Part shown: positions 7,441 through 15,860 of the stretch, one piece after another
How positions within the stretch are numbered: position 1 is the stretch's first letter
How the letters are laid out: every line of letters begins with the position of its first letter
Assembly: GCA_903843965.1 (NCBI GenBank)
Contig: CAIMRY010000040.1
Location: forward strand, 1 to 64,000
From: an uncultured delta proteobacterium
GTDB taxonomy: Bacteria; Desulfobacterota; Desulfovibrionia; Desulfovibrionales; Desulfovibrionaceae
Direction: 5' to 3'
Length of the DNA: 64,000 nt
The notes under the pieces: generated by a model
What the model was told of the DNA's origin: nothing
The model's database searches: none
Seen by the model: only the letters and a program-made list of their open reading frames with translations
Translations under genes and position numbers: made by a program

Positions 7441-8457
7441 CTAGCAAATTCTCGGCAGCTGCTCCCCTTCGAGCATGCCAAGCAGGCGCTTGCCGCCCAA
7501 GCCGGTCTTGAGCAGCACCCGGCCCAGCTGTCCGGGCTTATCAACGGCCGTCACCGTGCCGATGCGTTTGGCGTCCACACCCAGCGGGTTCGCGCGCATG
7601 AGCGTGAGCGCCGCCTCTGCCTGCGATTCAGGAAGAATGCAGATGAACTTGCCCTCGTTGGCCAGGTACAGCGGGTCCAGGCCGAGGAGCGAGCAGCCGC
7701 CCTTGACCTCCGGCCTGACCGGAATCGCGTCCTCGATGAGTTCGCAGGTGACATTCGAGGCGATGGCTATCTCGTTCAGCGTGGTCGCCAAGCCGCCGCG
7801 CGTGGGGTCGCGCAGCACGTGCACATCCGGCACGGTTTGCAGCAGGTCCACGATGATGTGGTTCAGGCTGGCGCAGTCGGACACAACCGGGGTCTCGAAG
7901 GACAGGCCCTGGCGCGTGGACAAAATGGCCAGGCCGTGGTCGCCCAGCGTGCCGCTGATGAGGATGGCGTCGCCAGGCCGGGCCAGGTCGCCCGCCGGGG
8001 CCGGGTCCACAAAGACCTCGCCGATGCCCGTGGTGTTGATGAAGATCTTGTCCGCCGCGCCCTTCTGCACCACCTTGGTGTCGCCGGTGACGATCCAGAC
8101 CCCGGCTTCGTTGGCGGCGCGGCCCATGGACTCCACGATGCGCGTGAGGTCAGCGATGGGCAGGCCCTCCTCCAAGATGAACCCGCAGGTGAGGTACTTT
8201 GGCTGCGCGCCCATCATGGCCACGTCGTTGACCGTGCCGTGCACGCTGAGCGCGCCGATGTCGCCGCCGGGGAAGAAGATCGGGTCGACCGTGAAGGTGT
8301 CGGTGCTGACCGCGATGCGCCCGCCCACGTTCAGCACCGCGCCGTCATTGAGACGCCGCAGCTCGGGGTTGTCGAAGTTCTTCAGGAACAGTTCGCCGAT
8401 GAAGCGCTGGGAAGCCTTGCCGCCGGAGCCGTAGTCAAGCAGTACCTTGTCGCTCAT
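7441..8457 (-). CDS. hypE: Hydrogenase maturation protein HypE
   Basis: A 338-aa AIR-synthase-like protein that dehydrates its own C-terminal thiocarboxamide to thiocyanate, making the CN ligands of the [NiFe] hydrogenase active site. It has LLDYGSGGKASQRFI at the N terminus, STDTFTVDPIFFPGGDIG, HGTVNDVAMMGA, the GDTKVV ATP-site segment and the required terminal PRIC cysteine. ATG 8457 matches the family start and lies 5 nt after hypD. The hypD-hypE pairing is the normal order; hypC is not in the window. Confidence 0.96.
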   Translation of the reverse strand: MSDKVLLDYGSGGKASQRFIGELFLKNFDNPELRRLNDGAVLNVGGRIAVSTDTFTVDPIFFPGGDIGALSVHGTVNDVAMMGAQPKYLTCGFILEEGLPIADLTRIVESMGRAANEAGVWIVTGDTKVVQKGAADKIFINTTGIGEVFVDPAPAGDLARPGDAILISGTLGDHGLAILSTRQGLSFETPVVSDCASLNHIIVDLLQTVPDVHVLRDPTRGGLATTLNEIAIASNVTCELIEDAIPVRPEVKGGCSLLGLDPLYLANEGKFICILPESQAEAALTLMRANPLGVDAKRIGTVTAVDKPGQLGRVLLKTGLGGKRLLGMLEGEQLPRIC

Positions 8458-8462
8458 GTGAT

Positions 8463-9557
8463 CTAGTCCACCTGGTATTTGAAGTAGGCCGCGCAGGAGC
8501 CCTCGGTGGAGACCATGCACGGGCCGACGGGTTTCGCCGGGGTGCAGGCACGTCCGAAGAGCGGGCAAAGGTTCGGGGCCAGTTTGCCCTTGAGCACGTC
8601 GCCGCACTTGCAGCCGGGCAGGGGCGGGCATTCGGTGATGGTGATGCCGAACTCGCGCTTGGCGTCAAAGGCGGCGTAGGCCTCGGCCAGCTCCAGGCCG
8701 GAGCCGGGGATGTTGCCGATGCCGCGCCACAGGGCGTCCGCCGGGGTGAAGACCTCGTCGAGAATGGCCTTGGCCTTGGCGTTGCCCTCGTCGCGCACCA
8801 CGCGGCGGTACAGGTTCACCACCTCGGCCTTGCCGTCGCGCTTGCACTCGGCCAGGAACAGCAGGGCCTGCAGGATGTCCAGGGGCTCGAACCCGGCGAT
8901 GGCTGCGGACTTGCCGTACTTCGACGCCACGGGCAGGTACGGCGCCAGGCCGATGATGGCCGAGACGTGGCCGGGCATGATGAAGGCGTCGATGTCGGTT
9001 TCAGGGTCCGACAGGAGCGCCTCCAGCGCCGGGGGCACGATCTTGTGGAAGGACAGGACGCGGTAGTTGGCGATGCCCTGGGCCTTGGCCATCTTGACGC
9101 TGGCGGCCACGCCTGGGGCGGTGGTCTCAAAGCCCACGCCCAGAAACACCACGGTGGCGTCCGGGTTGGCAACGGCGATTTTGAGCGCGTCGGGCGGGGA
9201 GTACACCACCTTGATGCGCGCGCCGTCGGCCTGTGCGGCCTTGAGGGTGCGGCTCTTGCTGCCGGGCACGCGCATGAGGTCACCGAAGGTGGCGATGATG
9301 ACCTTGGGATTCTCGGCCAGGTCGAGGAAGGCGTTGACCTCGGACTCGTGGGTCACGCAGACCGGGCAGCCCGGGCCGGAGAGGTGCACGATCTCCGGCG
9401 GCAGGATGGAGCGCAGGCCGCTGCGGAAAATGGCCACGGTGTGCGTGCCGCAGACCTCCATGAAGCGCAACGGCCCGGTCAGGGCGGCCTCCAGGCGCTT
9501 CAGCACGCTCTTGCACAGCTCAGGGTCGTGGAACTGGTCGAGAAGCTCAAGACTCAC
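8463..9557 (-). CDS. hypD: Hydrogenase maturation protein HypD
   Basis: A 364-aa Fe-S protein that, with HypC, forms the scaffold on which Fe(CN)2CO is assembled. Conserved motifs are CGTHT, GPGCPVCVTHESE, GVGFETTAP, MPGHVS and a C-terminal cysteine cluster for the [4Fe-4S] centre (CPPLPGCKCGDVL...CPLFGRACTPAKPVGPCMVSTEGSCAAYF). It starts with GTG 9557 and is cotranscribed with hypE. Confidence 0.96.
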   Translation of the reverse strand: MSLELLDQFHDPELCKSVLKRLEAALTGPLRFMEVCGTHTVAIFRSGLRSILPPEIVHLSGPGCPVCVTHESEVNAFLDLAENPKVIIATFGDLMRVPGSKSRTLKAAQADGARIKVVYSPPDALKIAVANPDATVVFLGVGFETTAPGVAASVKMAKAQGIANYRVLSFHKIVPPALEALLSDPETDIDAFIMPGHVSAIIGLAPYLPVASKYGKSAAIAGFEPLDILQALLFLAECKRDGKAEVVNLYRRVVRDEGNAKAKAILDEVFTPADALWRGIGNIPGSGLELAEAYAAFDAKREFGITITECPPLPGCKCGDVLKGKLAPNLCPLFGRACTPAKPVGPCMVSTEGSCAAYFKYQVD

Positions 9558-9683
9558 GGGCTACCTTCCTCGCGTCGATTTCCGGGGCGGCCCAAGCGGC
9601 CATGCTCCCCGGCCCGAAGGGCATACACTGCCCGCGCCTGCGAGTCCATGCCTGCCGCGCGTGGCGCGCGTGTCACTGCGGGG

Positions 9684-10208
9684 TTACGACTCAGAGGCGC
9701 GCTGCGCCACCTGAAAGGCGATGAGGTCCAGATCCGGCGGATTGAGCCCCAGCACGCCGAGCAGCGCGTGGATGTGCCCCCGGTGGAAGGTCTGGTGGTT
9801 GAAGAAATGCGCCAGGCAAAGGGCAAAGGGCTGGCTGCGCGGCTCGCCCTTGAGGTTCACATAGTGCAGCGCCTCAGCCAGCCGTTGCGGGTCGAGCGCC
9901 TCGCAGAAGCTGACAATGCGCGTGTCCTCGGCCACGCGTAGCGCGCGCAACGCCGCGAAATCCGTGAGCGCGACGTAGGTGTCCGGGGTCACCCGCTCGC
10001 CCACGCCGCTCAGGCGCTGGAGCCAGGCCTGGTCGGCCATGATGGTATGGTTGGCCAGGCCCAGGACGGAGCCGAAATTGACGCCGAAGCTCTGGCCGAG
10101 CTGCGCGGGCGTGAGCTTGGCCACCTCGGCGTAGAGCAGGCCGTTGGCCCAGGCGTTGGCGCGGGCCTGGATGGTGTAGGTGGCGGGGGTGGTGTGGGTG
10201 GGGGTCAT
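9684..10208 (-). CDS. DinB-family protein
   Basis: A 174-aa four-helix-bundle protein of the DinB/YfiT group. Its metal-site pattern is HTIMADQAWLQRL near residue 55 and FFNHQTFHRGHIHALLGVLG near residue 140. Members of this group include thiol S-transferases, and many have no known substrate. ATG 10208 is chosen because the upstream extension lacks family sequence. It lies 23 nt after the large membrane protein gene and may be cotranscribed with it. No substrate can be assigned. Confidence 0.8.
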   Translation of the reverse strand: MTPTHTTPATYTIQARANAWANGLLYAEVAKLTPAQLGQSFGVNFGSVLGLANHTIMADQAWLQRLSGVGERVTPDTYVALTDFAALRALRVAEDTRIVSFCEALDPQRLAEALHYVNLKGEPRSQPFALCLAHFFNHQTFHRGHIHALLGVLGLNPPDLDLIAFQVAQRASES

Positions 10209-10231
10209 GGGTGCCTCCGTGCTTGTCAGTT

Positions 10232-11941
10232 TTACAGCCAGGGCCTGATCCAGTTCCAGACGACATTGTGCAGCTGCTCCGGCCACTTCTGCAAGGCCCA
10301 CCAGAGGGCGAAGACCCAGACGGTGAGCACGGTTATGGCGAGGGTGGCGTTCAGCCAGCGCTGGACCGAGGTGGCCAAGCCTTTAAACTCAGCCTTGTCC
10401 TCATCAGTGTACTTTTCACGATATTGATCCGGGTGACTAAGCGCCCCATCGTATGGGGCACGAATCCAATACGCGCCGACCAACAGCCCGCTCAAGGAAA
10501 ACCACACGGCCCACAGCAAGAGGTAACGAAGCCCTATGGGCGGAGCAGAATAGTTGGTGCACAACTTCAAAAACTTATCGGGCAACGTCTCTTGCAACCC
10601 ATTTTGGAGAAAAGGCAGAAGAAGCCATACGCCTGCGCCAAAGAGCAGCCACACCAATAGTTTCTGCAAAGGCCATGAAGTACGACGAGCGGTCGTCCTG
10701 CGCATCGTTTCGTCTCGGTCCCAGACTATCGGACTGAGCACATAGGAGATTGGCCCCCAGAGCAGAGCGCTGGACTTGAGATTCCAGCGATAGAGGAACG
10801 CCGGGAAATATATTAACATAATCATGAAGAGATCAAAAATTAAATTCCGGAATAATGTGTCCTTCACAGCAAAAACATCGCTGCTTGTCAGATCAAGCAT
10901 ACCATTTAATGTGAAGACTGGAGAAACGCGCCCTGCTTGCGGTAGCAACTCCGGTAAATGTCGTGCATCGATACTCAGTATAGTTTCTTTCCAATTATTT
11001 TGTAGTTCAGAAAGTCCATCGCTCCAATACCTTAACGTTGAGGAAATGCGTATACAGAGTATCTTACAAAAAATTCCAATATATATTCCTGGATGAACCA
11101 TCGATCGATTGACGGCTCCTACGCCGACAGACGAGACCGCAAGGGCATATGCTATAGTTGTGCAAAACAAAAACCCAAAAAATATTTTTAAAATAGACCC
11201 TCCAAAGTATGCGAGTAGACCTGCAACAACAAACCCAATAACAAGCGAAACTAGGATATTTTTAGAATCATTTTTTGGGCGTGATCGATCGGAAGCAATT
11301 GCAAATGTTCCCACAGCAACGCCAATAAGAGCAATAGCAATATCGGCAACCTCAGAAACATATGTTGCAAGTACAACAACTGTAGCTCCTGCAATTGATC
11401 CAGCAACAATATAAGCGTGAGAACCAGTGCCAGAATTATTCACAGATAAAATCACAGAACCAACAACACAACCGAAGCTAATTGATGCAACAATGCTGGC
11501 GACTGATACCGAAAATGCGCCAAGCGCTGCGCTGCTAAAGAGAAGCATGAAACCAGTGTTGTCACCAATTAATACATGAGCAGGCCAATAACTTGCTACA
11601 AACGATACGCCAGCAGACACAACAAACACAGTAACCCACCCAAGACGTGAAAGAGATTTCCTGTTTGCGTAGACGGTTAACCGTGCCACTCCATCCTCAA
11701 TCGACGCAGGCGAACGCAGCAACAGCATGGGCGCGGCCATGAGGCCGACCAAAGTCATCCAAGGCCAGGGAGAAATACTGCTGAGCCACCAGAAGAAGGC
11801 CATAGCGCACGGAATTTCCACAACAGCAAGCAGCGAAATCTGCCGACGCTCAATGGACTCATCACTGCACCACCAGACCCAGCCCCTGTCACTTTTGGCA
11901 GGGGCGGCATCAGGTGGTGGCGTAATCGGCGTCTCGCTCAT
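10232..11941 (-). CDS. Polytopic membrane protein of unknown function
   Basis: A 569-aa protein with about 13-15 predicted membrane helices. A cytoplasmic N terminus (about 40 residues, proline-rich) is followed by a first block of hydrophobic segments (about residues 38-275). A soluble stretch comes next (about 290-360, with RYWSDGLSELQNNWKETILSI), then a second membrane block to the C terminus. I recognise no transporter motif. The middle of the gene (about 10800-11650) is markedly AT-rich compared with its flanks. That points to recent acquisition or a recombined segment. A ribosome-binding site (AGAGGAC) precedes ATG 11941. Confidence 0.6.
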   Translation of the reverse strand: MSETPITPPPDAAPAKSDRGWVWWCSDESIERRQISLLAVVEIPCAMAFFWWLSSISPWPWMTLVGLMAAPMLLLRSPASIEDGVARLTVYANRKSLSRLGWVTVFVVSAGVSFVASYWPAHVLIGDNTGFMLLFSSAALGAFSVSVASIVASISFGCVVGSVILSVNNSGTGSHAYIVAGSIAGATVVVLATYVSEVADIAIALIGVAVGTFAIASDRSRPKNDSKNILVSLVIGFVVAGLLAYFGGSILKIFFGFLFCTTIAYALAVSSVGVGAVNRSMVHPGIYIGIFCKILCIRISSTLRYWSDGLSELQNNWKETILSIDARHLPELLPQAGRVSPVFTLNGMLDLTSSDVFAVKDTLFRNLIFDLFMIMLIYFPAFLYRWNLKSSALLWGPISYVLSPIVWDRDETMRRTTARRTSWPLQKLLVWLLFGAGVWLLLPFLQNGLQETLPDKFLKLCTNYSAPPIGLRYLLLWAVWFSLSGLLVGAYWIRAPYDGALSHPDQYREKYTDEDKAEFKGLATSVQRWLNATLAITVLTVWVFALWWALQKWPEQLHNVVWNWIRPWL

Positions 11942-12012
11942 GCTGTCCTCTGGAAATGGTCAGTCCAAGCCGGTTTACTGGCCAATACAAGGCAACGAGT
12001 CGAACAGATCGC

Positions 12013-12048
12013 AAAAAAGGGCGGCAAGCTAAAAGCCCGCCGCCCTTC
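12013..12048 (-). terminator. Terminator of dsrC
   Basis: Minus-strand arms AAGGGCGGC (12048-12040) and GCCGCCCTT (12026-12018), then TTTTTGCG. It starts 24 nt after the dsrC stop. Confidence 0.9.
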
Positions 12049-12071
12049 AGGGACTCGATTCGGCGCGAGGA

Positions 12072-12389
12072 TTACACGCAGCCGGTGGGCTTGGGCAGGC
12101 CGGCCATTTTGCAGGCGCCCTTGCCGGGGCCGGACGGGAACAGCTCGTAGATTTCCTTGAGCTTGTAGCCGGTGACCTTGGACAGGATGCGCACCATGGG
12201 GGCGATGCCGTTCTTCTTGTAGTAGTCCTGCAGGAAGTCGATGACCTTCTGGTGGCTCTCGCTGATGACGGCGATGCCCTCGCTCTCCTTGACGTACTCG
12301 ACCCACTCAGGGTTCCAGTCCTCAAATTTCAACAGGAAGCCGTCCTCGTCCACCTCAAACTTGTTGCTCTTGTACTCAACAATAGCCAT
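12072..12389 (-). CDS. dsrC: Sulfur carrier DsrC (sulfite reductase gamma/TusE-like)
   Basis: A 105-aa DsrC. It is the co-substrate of dissimilatory sulfite reductase DsrAB, forming a trisulfide that is then reduced by the DsrMKJOP membrane complex. The C-terminal arm is complete: GPGKGACKMAGLPKPTGCV, with Cys93 and the penultimate Cys104. TusE proteins have only the latter, so this is true DsrC. It lies alone, away from dsrAB, as in other Desulfovibrio. It has a very strong ribosome-binding site (GGAGGAGG), its own terminator and a dyad upstream, fitting a highly expressed single gene. Confidence 0.96.
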   Translation of the reverse strand: MAIVEYKSNKFEVDEDGFLLKFEDWNPEWVEYVKESEGIAVISESHQKVIDFLQDYYKKNGIAPMVRILSKVTGYKLKEIYELFPSGPGKGACKMAGLPKPTGCV

Positions 12390-12414
12390 GCCAGAACCTC
12401 CTCCATCGAATTAT

Positions 12415-12431
12415 TTATGCGTCGCGCATAA
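12415..12431. promoter_or_regulatory. Dyad upstream of dsrC
   Basis: A perfect inverted repeat TTATGCG / CGCATAA with a 3-nt centre, 26 nt upstream of the dsrC start. It overlaps the probable -10 region (CATAAA on the minus strand, with a weak TTAAGT 17 nt before it). It could be a regulator-binding site; the cognate protein is unknown. Confidence 0.5.
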
Positions 12432-12508
12432 TGGCCACTTAACACCACTTGGCCGCAGTTGGCGGAACACGCCGCCGAACACGACCCTCAGTTTCCAACA
12501 GCCTCTGT

Positions 12509-12543
12509 AGCCCCTGCGCAATAAAACTTCAAGGGGCTTTTTC
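12509..12543 (+). terminator. Plus-strand terminator with no gene before it
   Basis: AGCCCCT (12509-12515) pairs with AGGGGCT (12532-12538) and is followed by TTTTTC. The only gene to the left is dsrC, which is transcribed the other way. It may end a small RNA from the 12430-12540 interval, which also holds two short hairpins, or it may be fortuitous. Confidence 0.45.
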
Positions 12544-12654
12544 GCCCCGACCCGCAGAGAAACAGGCCCGCGCGCGCTTTCTTTTTCCGCCCGGCCTTGC
12601 TACTCATGGGCAGGCCGCCGCGCAGGCGCGGCCGAGAAGAGCAGCGGAAGCCAG

Positions 12655-13365
12655 GTGCGCATGAACAGAACGACCCCGAACATCCCCATGGCCCCCATGT
12701 GGCCCGACCTGGCCCCGCCGCCCAGGCTGCCGAGCAGCCATCCGGGCGGCCAGCCGGGCCAACAGTCCGGCCGCCTTCCGGGCGCAATCCTGGGCCGGGC
12801 CTGGCGCGTGCCGGGCGAAGCCCAGTGCGTGGCCTGGTGGGACCGCTTCGAGATGCCCGAGCACATCCGCGCCCACAGCCGGGGCGTGGCCCAGGTGGCC
12901 TGCTTCCTGGCCGAGGCCGGGCACAGGCGCGGCCTCGACGTGGACGTGAGCACGGTCCTGGCCTCGGCCCTGTTGCACGACCTGGCCAAGATCTACTGCA
13001 TCAAGCACGGCGGCAACCACAGCCAGCTCGGCGGGGCCTGGGCCATGGCCCTCACCGGCAACCCGCTGCTGGCCCAGGGCGTCATCCACCACGTCTACTG
13101 GCCCTTCGCCGTGGACCTGGAACGCTTTTTCACGCCGCTGGCCGTGCTCTACGCCGACAAACGCGTGTCCCACGACCGCATCGTGCACATCGAGGACCGC
13201 TTCGAGGACCTCCTGGTCCGCTACGGCAAGACCCCGGAGATTTGCGAGCGCATCCACACCACCAACCGCCAGGCCAAGGACATCGAAGACGCCTTCAGCC
13301 GGCTTCTGGAGATCGACCTCAATGGGCATGCATTTGACCACGGGCAGGCGGCTGACAAAGCGTAA
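12655..13365 (+). CDS. HD-domain phosphohydrolase
   Basis: A 236-aa protein whose residues about 65-200 are an HD metal-dependent phosphohydrolase domain: EHIRAHSRGVAQVACFLAEAGH, then ASALLHDLAKIYC with the HD pair, GNHSQLGG, and HHVYWPF. This arrangement resembles the HDIG/YqeK-type small HD proteins. The first about 50 residues are proline/glycine-rich and unlike the family, so the true start may be further in. GTG 12655 is a guess. The substrate is unknown. It leads the LPS-related genes waaA and kdsB, but it is not known to belong to that pathway. Confidence 0.75.
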   Translation: MRMNRTTPNIPMAPMWPDLAPPPRLPSSHPGGQPGQQSGRLPGAILGRAWRVPGEAQCVAWWDRFEMPEHIRAHSRGVAQVACFLAEAGHRRGLDVDVSTVLASALLHDLAKIYCIKHGGNHSQLGGAWAMALTGNPLLAQGVIHHVYWPFAVDLERFFTPLAVLYADKRVSHDRIVHIEDRFEDLLVRYGKTPEICERIHTTNRQAKDIEDAFSRLLEIDLNGHAFDHGQAADKA

Positions 13366-13413
13366 GGCGGCCCTGGCCGCGCACATGGGCCTGGACCTCC
13401 GCCGCACGGGCCT

Positions 13414-13485
13414 GGCGTCCGGGTTGGCGTCCGGGTTGGCGTCCGGGCTGGCGTCCGGGCTGGCGTCCGGGTTGGCGTCCAGATC
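13414..13485 (+). repeat. 12-bp minisatellite between the HD gene and waaA
   Basis: Six tandem 12-bp units of GGCGTCCGGGTT or GGCGTCCGGGCT, the last one degenerate. They lie in the 176-nt gap before waaA. Similar 12-bp expansions occur inside waaA, mnmE and other genes of this window. Confidence 0.9.
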
Positions 13486-13541
13486 GGCGCGCCTGGGCCG
13501 GCTGTTCCGCGCCCGGCAGGCCGGGGAATAGGGGCGGCCAG

Positions 13542-15050
13542 GTGCAGGACAACCACCCGACCCCTGGGCGGGCCGCCGCGCCCGCACACAAACCTGTTGT
13601 CGAGCGGACCGCCGGGCCGCTGCCCCTGGCCGTGCGCCTGGTGCTCGGGCTGTACGGCCTGGCCTGGCGCGCGCTTTTGCCCGGCCTCAAGCGCAATGGC
13701 CGCCTGGCCGAGGGCTGGGCGGAGCGCACCCTGGCCGCTGGCCCGCTCCCGCGCGCCGATCTGCTCCTCCATGCGGCCTCCGGCGGCGAGGCCTATCTGG
13801 CCTGGGAGCTGCTGCGCCACCTGCCTGCGGCCCTGGCCGCCAACCAAGACGCCAACGACACCGCCAACGGGGCCGCCAGCGGGCCGGAACGCGCCGCGCC
13901 CCTGCGCGTGCCCCTGCGCGTGCCCCTCCGTGTGCCCCTTCGTGTGCTCGTCACCAGCTTCACCAGCCAGGGCCTGGGCGTGCTTGAGCAGGCCGCCGCC
14001 GACCTTGCGCCGGGCGTCACGCTCCTGCCCGCCTATTTCCCCTTTGACCTGCCGGGGCGCATGACCACGGTCCTGGACGCGGTGCGGCCCAGGGCCGTGG
14101 TCCTGCTGGAGACGGAGCTCTGGCCGGGCATTCTGGCCGCCTGCCGGGTGCGGTGCGTGCCCGCCCTGGTGCTCAACGGCCGCATGACGGAAAAGAGCCT
14201 GCGCGGCTACTCCTACCTGCCCTGGCTCTGGCGCGCGCTGGCCCCGGCGCGGGTGCTGGCCGTGTCCGACGCGGACGCCGGGCGCTTCGGCCAGGTCTTC
14301 GGGCCTGACTGCGTGGGCCGCATGCCGAACATCAAGTTCGACCGCCTGCGCTTCGATTCCGAGCCAGGGCCAAACTCAGGGCCAGACTCAGGGACAGATT
14401 CAGGGCCAGCCCCAGAGACAGAAGCGGCCCGGCCCGCCTTCGCCCGGCTCCTGCCCGCAGGCTCGCCCTTCGTCATCCTGGGCTCGGTGCGCAAGGAGGA
14501 GGAGGCGGATGTGCTCAAGATCATCCAGGGCCTGGGCCAGGCCCGGCCCAGGGCGGCCATCGGCCTGTTCCCGCGCCACATGCGCCGGGTCTGCATCTGG
14601 GAGCGCCTGCTCGGCGAGGCCGGGGTCGGCTTTGTCCTGCGCAGCGAGAACAAACGGGCCGAGCCGGGCCAGGTGGTTCTGTGGGACGTGTTCGGCGAGC
14701 TTTCCCAGGCCTTTTCCCTGGCCTGCGCCGCATTCATCGGCGGCAGCCTGGCCGACCTGGGCGGCCAGAACTTCCTGGAGCCGCTGGCCCACGGCGTCAC
14801 TGCGGTCACGGGCCCGTCGTGGAGCAATTTCGCCTGGGTGGGCCGGGAGATCTTCGACTCCGGCCTAGTGCGCCTGGCCCCGGACTGGCAGGGCGTGCTG
14901 GCCGAACTGAGCGGCCTGGCCGACCAGACGCAGGACTCGGCACCGGACCAGGCGGAGGTCCGGGCCAGGGCCCAGGCCTACGCCAGTTCCCACCGGGGCG
15001 GCGCGGCAGCCGCCTGCCAGATGGTTGCCGAATGCCTCATTAATGCGTAA
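13542..15050 (+). CDS. waaA: 3-deoxy-D-manno-octulosonic acid transferase (WaaA/KdtA)
   Basis: A 502-aa inner-membrane enzyme that adds Kdo from CMP-Kdo to lipid IVA. It has the WaaA signatures: an N-terminal hydrophobic anchor, HAASGGEAYLAWELL, TSFTSQGLGV, PFDLPG, LLETELWPGILAACR, LNGRMTEKSLRGY, NIKFD, FPRHMRRV, and GGSLADLGGQNFLEPLAHG. It is longer than usual (about 420 aa). Some of the excess comes from two in-frame 12-bp repeat expansions: LRVP x4 at 13899-13946 and a G-P-D/N-S run at 14367-14414. It starts with GTG and abuts kdsB. Confidence 0.94.
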   Translation: MQDNHPTPGRAAAPAHKPVVERTAGPLPLAVRLVLGLYGLAWRALLPGLKRNGRLAEGWAERTLAAGPLPRADLLLHAASGGEAYLAWELLRHLPAALAANQDANDTANGAASGPERAAPLRVPLRVPLRVPLRVLVTSFTSQGLGVLEQAAADLAPGVTLLPAYFPFDLPGRMTTVLDAVRPRAVVLLETELWPGILAACRVRCVPALVLNGRMTEKSLRGYSYLPWLWRALAPARVLAVSDADAGRFGQVFGPDCVGRMPNIKFDRLRFDSEPGPNSGPDSGTDSGPAPETEAARPAFARLLPAGSPFVILGSVRKEEEADVLKIIQGLGQARPRAAIGLFPRHMRRVCIWERLLGEAGVGFVLRSENKRAEPGQVVLWDVFGELSQAFSLACAAFIGGSLADLGGQNFLEPLAHGVTAVTGPSWSNFAWVGREIFDSGLVRLAPDWQGVLAELSGLADQTQDSAPDQAEVRARAQAYASSHRGGAAAACQMVAECLINA

Positions 15051-15860
15051 ATGAACAGCGGAGCCGCGAAGCCGATGTCCACATTGCCACCATGTTTCGG
15101 AATCATCCCGGCGCGCTACGAGTCCTCGCGCTTCCCCGGCAAGCCCCTGGCCGACATCCTGGGCAAGCCCATGTTCGTCCGGGTCTATGAGCGCGCCCGG
15201 GCCTGCCCCCTGTTTGCGCAGGTGGTGCTGGCCACGGACGATGAGCGCATCATGGACGCGGCCAAGGCCTGGAAGGTCCCGGCGCTCATGACCTCGCGCA
15301 TGCACGCCAGCGGCACGGACCGGGTGCTGGAGGCGGCCAGGCTCATTGGCGCAGGCCCGGACGCCGTGGTGGTGAACATCCAGGGTGACGAGCCGCTGCT
15401 TGAGCCGGACATGCTCGCCGAGCTGCTGGCCCCCTTTTCCGGGCCGGAGGGCGCACAGGTGCAGGCCACGACTTTGGCCTCGCCCCTGGCCCGCAGCGAG
15501 GCCGCAAGCCCGGACCGGGTCAAGGTGGTGCTGGACTCAAGCGGCCGGGCGCTGTATTTCTCGCGGGCGCTGATCCCCTACGACCGCGACGGAAACGGGC
15601 GTGACGGAAACGGCAAGGGCGTCAAGGCCGTGGGCCCGCTTTTGCACATCGGCCTGTACGCATTTCGCATGGCCACCCTGGAGCGCTTTGCGGCGCTGCC
15701 GCCGGGGGCCCTGGAGCAGACGGAAAAACTGGAGCAACTGCGCCTTCTGGAAAACGCCATCCCCCTGCACGTGGCCATCACCCGCCACAGCTGCCACGGG
15801 GTGGACCGGCCAGAAGACCTGAAGCACATTGTCAACATACTGCTGGAGCAAGAGAAATGA
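15051..15860 (+). CDS. kdsB: 3-deoxy-manno-octulosonate cytidylyltransferase (KdsB)
   Basis: A 269-aa enzyme making CMP-Kdo from CTP and Kdo, the donor used by WaaA encoded immediately upstream. Motifs are [47 protein letters not shown] and IGLYAFR. ATG 15051 directly follows the waaA stop. ATG 15075 is closer to the conserved core and may be the real start. A 15-bp duplication ([11 protein letters not shown], near 15586-15616) lengthens a surface loop. Its stop overlaps carA by 4 nt. Confidence 0.95.
   Translation: MNSGAAKPMSTLPPCFGIIPARYESSRFPGKPLADILGKPMFVRVYERARACPLFAQVVLATDDERIMDAAKAWKVPALMTSRMHASGTDRVLEAARLIGAGPDAVVVNIQGDEPLLEPDMLAELLAPFSGPEGAQVQATTLASPLARSEAASPDRVKVVLDSSGRALYFSRALIPYDRDGNGRDGNGKGVKAVGPLLHIGLYAFRMATLERFAALPPGALEQTEKLEQLRLLENAIPLHVAITRHSCHGVDRPEDLKHIVNILLEQEK

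Noticed and set aside
7441-8631. Longer HypE reading frame starting at 8631
   Set aside because: The extra residues lie inside hypD out of frame. ATG 8457 matches the HypE family start (SDKVLLDYGSGG).
13322-13531. A 69-aa frame with six GLAS repeats overlapping the end of the HD gene
   Set aside because: The repeat is a 12-bp minisatellite. The frame overlaps the HD gene, lacks a ribosome-binding site and has no conserved part.
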